DNA of 44,755 bases from an uncultured Phycisphaerales bacterium (GTDB lineage Bacteria; Planctomycetota; Phycisphaerae; Phycisphaerales; UBA1924): positions 1 through 44,755 of the forward strand of contig CALMPG010000199.1 of the NCBI GenBank assembly GCA_937871915.1, in the 5' to 3' direction. Below the pieces are notes generated by a model. That model saw only the letters and a list, made by a program, of their open reading frames with translations. It had not been told where the DNA came from and made no database searches. Positions 18,901 to 27,100 of the stretch are shown here, piece after piece. The position numbers and the translations under genes are program-made. Within the stretch, counting starts at the first letter, position 1. Each line of letters opens with the position of its first letter.

Positions 18901-20754
18901 GAGTACAGCTACTGGGCGTCGCGGGCGTTCGCGACGGCCGCGCCGACGCAGATATTCCCGCTGGAGGCGGACGACTTCCTCGATCGCCCGGCGCCGGCGT
19001 GGGTGGTGGACGGGCCGCCGACATCGCCCGTGGCGCTGCCGGCGGGGGCGACTCTGGAGCTGGGATCGGCGCAGGGAGATCTGCTCTTGCGGATCAACGG
19101 CACGGCCGGGGGAAACCAGCTCGTCGATCGGCCGGGGCTGGGGGCGCACGTCGGTGTTCGTGCGCGGATCGGCGCGCCGCCCGGGGGGTCGCTGTCGATC
19201 GCGCCGTCCACGCTGACGGTGGTGGACCATGAGTGCCACGCGCACCCGATCTACTTCCCGGCCATCTCGCTGCCGGCGGGGGGGCAGGCGATCTGCTGGG
19301 TGACGACCAGCGGGAGCACGTACTTCGGGTCGGCCTCGGACGTGGGACCGGCGTTCGTCAACCTTGCCCGGGGAACGCTCACGCCGTGGGAGGCTCGCCA
19401 GGATGGGTACGCGGTCGAGAACTTCGCGTCGGGGTTCCAGTTGCCGGTGAACATCGTGTTTGCGCCCGGGGCCGCGACCGCGGGGCCGAACGATCCGTAC
19501 ATGTACGTGACCGAGTTGTACGGCCAGGTGATGGTGGTCAAGCGCGACGGGAGCGTGGGCGTGTACGCCTCGGGGCTGCTCAACTACAACCCCACGGCGC
19601 TGTTCCCCGGCTCGGGAGAGAGCGGCGTGGCGGGGATCTGCGTGGAGCCGGCCACGGGCGACCTGTTCGTGAACATGCTGTACTCCACGTCGCCGCCGAG
19701 CCCGAACACGCTGCGGCCGAAGATCGTGCGGATGCACTCCAACGACGGCGGGCTGACGATGGCGACGCAGACGACGATCATCACGTTCCCGACCGAGCCG
19801 CAGGGGCAGTCGCACCAGATCTCGAGCATGACCATCGGGCCCGACGGGATGCTCTACGTGCACATGGGCGACGGCTTCGACCAGACCAAGGGGCAGGACC
19901 TGACCTCGGCGCGCGGGAAGATCCTGCGGCTGAGCCTCGACGGAACCTCGCCGCCGGACAATCCGTTCGCGGGTTCGGCCAACGCCGTGACCAGGCAGGT
20001 GTGGGTGTACGGTCTGCGCAACCCGTTCGGCGGCGGGTGGCGAACCTCCGACGGCAACCACTTCACCATCGAGAACGGGCCCTCGTACGACCGCATCTCG
20101 GTGGCCGTGCCCGGGCGGAACTATCTGTACACCGGCTCGGATGCGAGCATGGCCAACTACGACCTCCTGAATGTCGGCACGAGCCCGCTCACCAGCCCGT
20201 GGTATCCTGCCCACGGCCCCGTCAACATCGCCTTCGCGCAGGCCTCGGAGTTCGGGGGGGGCGGGTTTCCCCCGGACAAGATGGATCACGCGTACGTGAC
20301 CGAGTCGGGCCCGACCTTCGGGCAGGGGGCGCAGGTGCTGGGCAAGCGGATCGTCGAGTTCGAGTTCGCGCCGACGACCGGGGCGCTCGTGTCCGGGCCC
20401 GTGCCGCTGGTGGAGTACACCGGGTCGGGCTTCGCCACGTGCGTGGGCATCGCGGCGGGGCCGGACGGGCTGTACTTCTCCGAGCTCTACAAGGACATCA
20501 ACACGGTCACGCCGGTCAACCCGACCGTGCGAGGGGCCAACATCCTGCGGGTGCGGTACGTGGGCGAGTCGCACGGCTGCCACGCGTGCGCTCCGGACTT
20601 CGACGGTGTGGACGGGCTTTCCGTGCAGGACATCTTCGCGTTTCTCAACGCCTGGTTCGCGGGTGAACCGCGCGCGGACTTCAATGGCGTGGACGGGCTG
20701 TCGGTCCAGGACATCTTCGACTTCCTGAACGCGTGGTTTGCCGGTTGCCCGTGA
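15976..20754 (+). CDS. Giant secreted mosaic protein: duplicated unknown module, PPC-like domain, sugar-dehydrogenase-like propeller, dockerin tail
   Basis: 1592 residues from ATG 15976 (AAGAGGTG upstream; signal peptide 1-29, cleavage before QVVDT). A module of about 300 residues occurs twice, at about 32-335 (IPLNYNFHGMAHPGE ... YRSISDRGLIFD ... LDIVHLGSR) and about 458-755 (LPLAMNFNGICHGASE ... GYRSIADKGLLCD ... LDIIHLGDR). Between them is a PPC-like domain (about 337-455, AVWFAYTATGS, DTTLAVYTVCGG, IACDDNGC). At 755-865 is a beta-domain with LNDSGTGGDALAGDNIWSA, of the type often called choice-of-anchor X. A propeller of the glucose/sorbosone dehydrogenase family follows at about 1145-1525 (SHQISSMTIGPDGMLYVHMG, VYGLRNPFGGG). 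Residues 1538-1592 are two dockerin-like repeats ending AGCP. Enzymatic activity of the propeller is uncertain, since His in SHQIS replaces the usual HNGG context. Confidence 0.88.
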   Translation: MTIRPIFRPPTLPVLTILAVALAAGIANGQVVDTRIPLNYNFHGMAHPGEAPSNNPGGSADLPQGYRSISDRGLIFDATNAHSIAAYSGQNIGATGLSYAFYDTLGPASNPSGLDIVHLGSRCAGGIGAINAYEAAVNTATTVGIAPAWNVCDQSGTPGVSEQVTTLWPGVVIDPYTEIGILYHGSNGGGVFNVVLGFSDATTLPAISLACPDWFNNPADPAIVANMPLSVQQKLRHTEGATAFVTFQGATNNDAPRISAWNTSNLGNNLNVMEAVISVPMVVSGVGVGTGSWGAHPEVVGKTLTSIAFVNAGPEVTFSGARGYAVFAATVRTGQPVNAACETATTVAAGDTAAGNVRAFGSTASSCGTGDTSAVWFAYTATGSNVVDARTCGGSTSFDTTLAVYTVCGGQPIACDDNGCAAGSRVQWNATSGTQYLLRVAGNSGATGAFTLRINDPANIDLPLPLAMNFNGICHGASEQTLPVNTGTVHENRCDLNGYRSIADKGLLCDGIATNSLNYAGTFGFDGMAYAVVAQPYQLDIIHLGDRNLVANSGVQFVTACPASGTTTGQGMTPSWLAGGGGVDQTGPVTTVVSSQAIVFGAATRLGVLYHVSNVGSSATLATFDATLGFTDGSSTTVTITATDWAGTNGQVMPAPGAASGLEVQRVLGTFKAVVTADQAVDTTVPVKVDEAVISTAALIARGFNPTGRTLASITFGNPRSGNAAGDAFSSGFAIFAATVRDPASFNPDYGPGGVGTFTPNPVIAGTGGTLRVAVSRGTGSPNAVASVVVNASDVGLSGALALNDSGTGGDALAGDNIWSAAIAVPFASPTGVRSLPFTVTDAQSRTAAGAIVFTVNPPNPGDERRPLTPTITEPGVVGQVVNAFDVHMVTANFASPVPAPGTPNHLCSDWEIWKTSTSTRVWRATCVTDGALKVHIHLADGVFEGPYAGRTFLEYNTGFSVRVRHRDDSGDPVSEYSYWASRAFATAAPTQIFPLEADDFLDRPAPAWVVDGPPTSPVALPAGATLELGSAQGDLLLRINGTAGGNQLVDRPGLGAHVGVRARIGAPPGGSLSIAPSTLTVVDHECHAHPIYFPAISLPAGGQAICWVTTSGSTYFGSASDVGPAFVNLARGTLTPWEARQDGYAVENFASGFQLPVNIVFAPGAATAGPNDPYMYVTELYGQVMVVKRDGSVGVYASGLLNYNPTALFPGSGESGVAGICVEPATGDLFVNMLYSTSPPSPNTLRPKIVRMHSNDGGLTMATQTTIITFPTEPQGQSHQISSMTIGPDGMLYVHMGDGFDQTKGQDLTSARGKILRLSLDGTSPPDNPFAGSANAVTRQVWVYGLRNPFGGGWRTSDGNHFTIENGPSYDRISVAVPGRNYLYTGSDASMANYDLLNVGTSPLTSPWYPAHGPVNIAFAQASEFGGGGFPPDKMDHAYVTESGPTFGQGAQVLGKRIVEFEFAPTTGALVSGPVPLVEYTGSGFATCVGIAAGPDGLYFSELYKDINTVTPVNPTVRGANILRVRYVGESHGCHACAPDFDGVDGLSVQDIFAFLNAWFAGEPRADFNGVDGLSVQDIFDFLNAWFAGCP

Positions 20755-20788
20755 TCCGGGTGTCCCCAGGCGATGAACGAGCACGAAT

Positions 20789-20815
20789 CCCCGGGCCCGT
20801 GCCCGGGGCATTTTT
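20789..20815 (+). terminator. Intrinsic terminator after the 1592-residue mosaic gene
   Basis: 8-bp stem CCCCGGGC / GCCCGGGG with CCGT loop (20789-20808), then CA and TTTTT at 20811-20815. It sits 34 bases after the stop codon. Confidence 0.9.
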
Positions 20816-21032
20816 CGTGGGCTTGCCTCGCGCCGCTCCGGAAGGCAGGGTTGTGGAAGCGGCCTTGATAAGAACCGACTCATGCACCGGGCGCAGGCCG
20901 AGCGGAAGCGCGTGCGTATGAGTGGCAACTTAGTGAAATCGGGATCATGGGGGGTTCCGTGTCGGAAGACCTCGACAAGCCGTGCCGATCGTGGTACATG
21001 TCATGCATGCGGCCGCGCCGTGAGAGCGCGCG

Positions 21033-21055
21033 CCGGGGGTGGCACCGACCCCCGG
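21033..21055 (+). promoter_or_regulatory. Stable hairpin in the putative 5' leader
   Basis: Perfect 8-bp stem CCGGGGGT / ACCCCCGG with a 7-base loop, 45 bases before the GTG start of the large mosaic gene. It lacks a T run, so it is not a terminator; it could influence mRNA stability or translation. Confidence 0.35.
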
Positions 21056-21100
21056 ACGCCGCCAAGCCATGGGACCTCGTACACGCACAGGAGCCAAGAA

Positions 21101-24100
21101 GTGAACGCACAGACCCCACGCCCGAAGTCTCTGGACGCCCGAAGCACGGCGGCGGCGCTGTCGATGTTGATGGCCGCGGCCGGAACGGCGCAGGCGCAGA
21201 TCGTCGATACCAAGGTCCCGCTCAACTACAACTACCACGGTCTGGCCCACGCGGGCGAGACGGTGGCGACGAACAACAACTTCAATGCGGACGTGATCCA
21301 GTTCCGCTCCATCGCCGATCGCGGGATCTATTGGGACCCGAGCGACTTCCACGCCTTCGGCACGAACCCGATCATCGGCGCCACGGGCATCACGTACGCG
21401 CTGTTCGACTCGCTGGGCTACACGAACACCACGGCGGCCAACGCGGCGGCCAACGGGCTCGACTGCGTGCACCTGGGCAACCGGGTGTGGAACCGCGGCT
21501 TTGAGTTCTTCACCAACAGCGTCTCGCCGGGGACGAGCACCGGTCCGGCCCCCTCGTGGGCGCCCGTGCTGGACGTCTCCTCGCTCACGGGCGACGGCAC
21601 GACGGCGACGGCGACGACGGCCGGCCCGCATGGGCTCTCCGTGGGCCAGGTGGTGGCGATCGTGGGGGCGAGCCCCGTGGCGTTCAACGGCAACGCGACG
21701 ATCACGGCCGTTCCCACCGCCACAACGTTCCAGTACGCCTCGACGGCCAACGCCACGGCGACGGGGGCGATCTTCTCCAACTCCACGAGCACGGCCCAGA
21801 TCTCGGCCCTGTCGATCGCGGGGACGACCGTGACGGCGACGACCATCTGGCCCCACGGCTTCGGCGCCGGCAACACGATCCACGTGACCGGCGCGAGCGA
21901 TCCGAACTTCGATCTGGAGGCGAACACACTGGCGGCGTCGGGCAACACGTTCACGTACACGAACAACAACGGCCCCGTCGGCAGCCCGACGGGCACGCGG
22001 ATCGTGGCCGCGACCTGCGTGCACGACACCGCCGATCAGCAAACCGTGCTCTCCGGCCCGGTGGTGCTCGACGCCAACGCCGAGATCGGCGTGCTGTACA
22101 CGATCTCCAACGGCGACGGCACGACGGGGCGTGGCGGCTCGTTCGACGTGGTGCTCACGTTCACGGACGCGACCACGGTGACGACCCGCCTGCACGGCAA
22201 CAACTGGGACTCCACGGCGTTGCCCAACATCGTGTCGAACCTGGTCACCTCGCAGCAGCTCATCAAGCACACCTTCGGCGGGACGACCTCGAGCAACTTC
22301 CGATCGGTGAGCAACACCAACGACGCGGCCACGCTCAACAACTTCAACACCTCCAACATCGGCGTCATGGAGGGCATCATCAGCGTGCCCGCGATGACCG
22401 CCGGCGGCATCAACGTCGTGGGCAAGACGCTCAGCAAGGTCGCGTTCAAGAACTCGTTCTACAACCCGACGCAGATCACGGCCCTGTCCTTCGACGGCGC
22501 CACGGCCACGGCGACCATCGCCACCACGAACAGCCCCTTCGTTCCCGGCCAGCCCATCAGCATCTCCGGCGTGAGTCCCGCGTCGCTCAATGGGGACTAC
22601 AACATTCTGAGCGTCAATACCGCCGGCACCCAGTTCACCTTCGCCTCCGGCGCTCCCGCGGGCACCGGCTCGGCCAAGATGTACGCCAACGGATTGGGGA
22701 TCACCACCCTTTCGCTGGTGTCGGCGACCGGCACCGTCGTTCTCGACTCCCCCGGCGCCACGCTGGCCGTGGGCGACCGCGTGACGATCTCCGGCGTCAA
22801 TGCCCTCACGGGGACCTCCTACGCCAACGGCGTGTTCACCGTGGCCAGCGTGACCGACGCCACCCACTTCACCTACAAGAACGGCGGGGCGTCCGGCACG
22901 GCCAGCGCCCGCATGTACGTGACCCGGCCCGGCGACGGGCGCGGCTACCAGGTCCACGCGGTGACCGTCCGCAACGGCCTGCCGACCAACACGACCTGCG
23001 CGGCGGCGACGGCTCTGACCGGTCCGGTCGCTTCTGCTTCGGGCACGAACGCGCACGTGGTCGAGGCCTCGCCCCCGACGCACACGTGCGGCTCGACGGA
23101 CAACTCGGCCGTGTACTACTCGTACACCGCCATCGGGAACAACCCGGTCACGATCACGACCTGCTCCTCGTTCAACCCCTCGATCTCGGTGTACACCGGA
23201 ACCTGCGGCGGCACGCTCACGCAGGTGACCGGCGCCTGCACCACCACAACGTCCTCCGGGTGCGCCGGTTCGGCCAGCCCGAACGTGGGCGCATCGCTTG
23301 GATTCGGCGCCATCGGCGGCACGACCTACTACATCCGCATCGCGGGCCAGAACAACGCCTGGGGTAGCTTCACGATCGGTGTGAGCGAGACCGTCAACGG
23401 CTCGTGCTCGGGCGCGCCCCCGATCACCGCCGGCGACACCACCGGTCAGACGTTCGCCAACGCGGGCGGCGGCACGACGCCCTGCGGCGGCGGCAACGAC
23501 ACCAACGCCATCTGGTACCAGTACACCGTGGGCGGCACCGGCACGCACCTGGTCGAGGCCCGGACATGCCTGGACGGGCAGAACACCACGCTCACCCCGC
23601 AGCCGCTTGTTACGGGCGTGACGGGCGTCCGCAACACCTCGTGCTCCACCGCGACGCCGATCTACCCGCTCGACACAACCCTGGCCGTGTACACCATGGA
23701 CCAGTGCGGCCAGCCCACACCCATGCCGATCGAGTGCAACGACAACGGATGCAGTGTCTCCTCTCGCCTGCAGTGGATGGGCACCGCCGGCACGACCTAC
23801 CTCGTCCGCGTCGCCAGCAAGTCCTCGGGCTTCCCGTCGGGAGGCGCCGGCACCGCCGGCGCGACCGGCACGTTCGTCCTGCACATCGACGATTCGGTGC
23901 ACACCGATCTCGCCGTGCCGCTCACGTTCAACTGGAACGGCATCTGCCACGGCACCAGGTCCGTCGCCGACGCCAACTTCTTCTCCGAGCAGTGCGTGAC
24001 CGCGCCGGCCAGCCATGAGAATCGCACCGACCTGAACGGCTATCGCTCGATCTCCGATCGCGGTCTGCTGTTCGATCCGAACAACTCCACCCCCAACGCC

Positions 24101-27100
24101 TTCAACTACGGCGGCACCATCGGCTACCGGGGCATGGAGTACTCGGTGTACGGCACACCCCTGCAGATGGACCTGGTGCATGTGGCCCAGGCGGCCAGCC
24201 CCTATCGGGGCGGCGGGGCCAACGGCAACTTCAAGCCGAACACGCAGACGTGGGCCAGCCCCACGACCGCGGCTCCGGCGGAGGGACGCCTGCCGCTCTG
24301 GCTCCAGGGGGACCCCGTCACGGGATTCGCGACCTATGACCACTATTCCAATGTTCTCTCCAACGTCTCCGCGATGAACGCGGTGTTCGGCGACGATACC
24401 AGGCTCGGCCTGATCTACCACATGACGAATCTCGGCGCGAACGTCGGGTCGTTCAACGTGACGCTGACCTTTGCCGACTCGTTCCAGGCCCAGGTGACCT
24501 GCAACGGCACGGATTGGTTCGGCGGCGCCAGCGCCACGCCCTGCAACGCATCCCTGCCCGCGTCGCCGCAGCCGGGCGTGGAAGCCCACCGCGTCCTCGG
24601 CGTGTACAACGCCGTGCAGAACATAGACCGCGGCGACCCGGCCTCCACCGGTCAGCTCAAGGTCGTCGAGTCGGTCATTTCCACGGCCAGCCTGGCGGCC
24701 GCGGGCCAGGACCCGCGCGGCCACGGCATCCTCACGAGCATCAAGTTCGACAACGTGACCTCCTCGGACGTGGGCACCAACGTCTCGGTCTTCGCCGCGA
24801 CGCTGAGGGATCCGCTCAGCTACAACTTCACCAACGGCCCCTCGGCGATCGGCACCGTCAGTCCCAACCAGCTCAACGCGGGCGGAACGGGCACGATGAC
24901 GGTGAGCGTGACTCTCGGCTCGGCTCCCAGCAACACGATCGCGTCCGTCGAGGTCGACGCCACGGCCATCGGCCTGGGCAGCAACTTCGCCCTGAACGTC
25001 GTCCCCGGCACGAACACAACGCAGTGGTCGCGGTTGGTCTCGTTCCCCGTGGACACGGTTCCGAACGCGTTCTCGCTTCCCTTCACCGCCACCGACGTGC
25101 AGAACCGCCAGGCGACGGGCAACATCATCTTCTCGGTGGTCGCCCCGACGGGCTCGATCGTCCCCAACCCGGCCGCGCAGGGCGGTACGGCCAAGGTCAC
25201 GTTCAACTTCGGCACGGCCGGCGGCATCGCGTCCATCGACGTGGACGGCTCGCCCATCGGCCTGGGCACGATCTCGCTCAACGACAGCGGGACGGGCGGC
25301 GACGCGACGGCCGCCGACGGCATCTGGAGCGCGGACTTTGTGGTGCCGGTGACGACGATCGCGCCGGCCAACTACATGCTGCCCTTCACGCTGACGGACA
25401 CGGGAAGCAATCAGGCGTTCGGGAGTCTCTCGTTCGACGTGATCCTGCCCCCGCCGGCGAACGACGCGTGCGCGGACGCGATCGCCCTGACCTCGGGCGT
25501 GCCCTTCAACGGCGACAACTCGCAGGCGACGAGCACCGACGGCGCGGCATCGACCTGCCAAGGCAGCGTGAGCAAGGGCGTCTGGTTCTCGTTCACGACC
25601 GGTCCGGCCGATGCGGGCACGTGGATCGCATCGACCTGCGGCTCGACGCAGGACACGGTTCTGACCGTCTACAACCCGGGCTCGACCTGCTCGACGCTCG
25701 ATACCAACCAGATGGCGTGCAACGACGATAACGGCCCGGGCTGCGCCGGCCTGCAGGCCTCGGTCCAGTTGACGCTCGCCGCGAGCAGCACCTATTTGAT
25801 CCGGGTCCAGAGCTTCCAGGCGGCCGCGGTCGGCGGGGCCTACACGCTGGTCGTCCAGCCCCTGATCACCGGCGCGTGCTGCAACAACACCACGGGCGCG
25901 TGCACGCAGACGGTCTCGACCTCCTGCTCTTCAACGACGAGCAGCTACCAGGGCGACAACGTGGCGTGCCCGACGACCTGCGCGGTCGTGGCGGTCTGCT
26001 GCAACAACTCCACCGGCGCGTGCACGAGCATCTACGGCGGTCTGTGCCCGGGCAACACGACGCAGGGCAACGGGACCGTGTGCGTCGCGAATGTGACATG
26101 CCCGCCCTCGGGCGCGTGCTGCAACAACGCCACCGGCGCGTGCACGTTCGTGTACGGCGGGTCGGCCTGCCCGGCCAACACGAGTTTCGGGCAGAACACC
26201 ACCTGCGACGCGGCCACCTGCCCCGTCGCCGGCGCGTGCTGCAACAACACGACGGGCGCGTGCTCGTTCATCTACGGCGGCTCGTGCCCGGCCAATACCA
26301 GCGGCGGCGTCAACTCGGTGTGCGACGCGAGCACCTGCCCGCCGGTGGGCGTGTGCTGCCACAACGTGACCAGCCAGTGCATCGTGCTCTACGGCGGACT
26401 GTGCCCCGCCAACGCGAGCTTCGACCCCTCGACGAGCTGCAACCCCGCTCCGTGCACGCCCATCGCGTGGGCCTGCTGCTTCGCCGACGGCTCGTGCCTG
26501 ACGCTCTTCCAGAACGACTGCGGCACCCACTCCGGGGCCACCTGGGCCCCCGGCCAGACCTGCGGCGTCTACATCTGCCCCTCATGCACCAACGTGCTGG
26601 CCAACCCTGGCGCCGAGGCCGGCGACCTGTCCGGCTGGACGATCGACGTCAACGGCGGCAACGGGTGGCAGGCCGGCGCCAACGTCGGCGATGCGCACAG
26701 CGGCTCGTTCTACTTCGCAACCTCCTACAGCCTGTCGCGCCGGCACCAGACCATCGACCTCACGCAGTTCTTCACCCCCGCCCAGCTCGACGCCGCGCCG
26801 GACATCGCCGCGGGCGAGTGGGTCCACACGCGCGGCGATCAGGGCGGCCAGTACTACATCCTTGTTCAGCTCCTCGCCGCCGACGGCACGACCGTGATCG
26901 CGTCATTCAACGACGGCACGCAGACCGCGCTGACCCAGCTTCCCGCCGGCACACCCTACCAGCTCGTGTCCACCACCTTCACCGGGTACGGCCCCGGCGT
27001 GCGGTTCCTTCGCTTCGAGGACGGCGGGCGCGACGTCGCCGGCTGGGCTGGCTTCTACGGCACCCACTTCGACGACGCGTTCGCCGGTCCGACACAGACG

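Larger units (their letters stand above)
20755..21100 (+). other. Intergenic region and probable 5' leader of the 2159-residue gene
   Basis: 346 bases without a gene. It contains the terminator of the preceding gene (20789-20815), a strong hairpin close to the next start (21033-21055), and a Shine-Dalgarno AGGAG at 21089-21093. Several ATG codons are present but in frames without codon bias. No RNA gene was recognised. Confidence 0.6.

Noticed and set aside
18316..20928. 870-codon open frame on the minus strand
   Set aside because: Antisense to the sugar-dehydrogenase-like propeller; Arg/His-rich composition without motifs.
20945..25561. Very long open frame on the minus strand opposite the 2159-residue gene
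   Set aside because: It is an antisense artefact of extreme third-position G/C in the real gene; the translation is Arg/Val/Gly-rich with no domain, and the plus strand has signal peptide, domains and dockerin tail.
25871..26587. Regular repeats considered as a CRISPR array
   Set aside because: The 120-base period is in frame and encodes a Cys-rich protein repeat; no short identical repeats with unique spacers.
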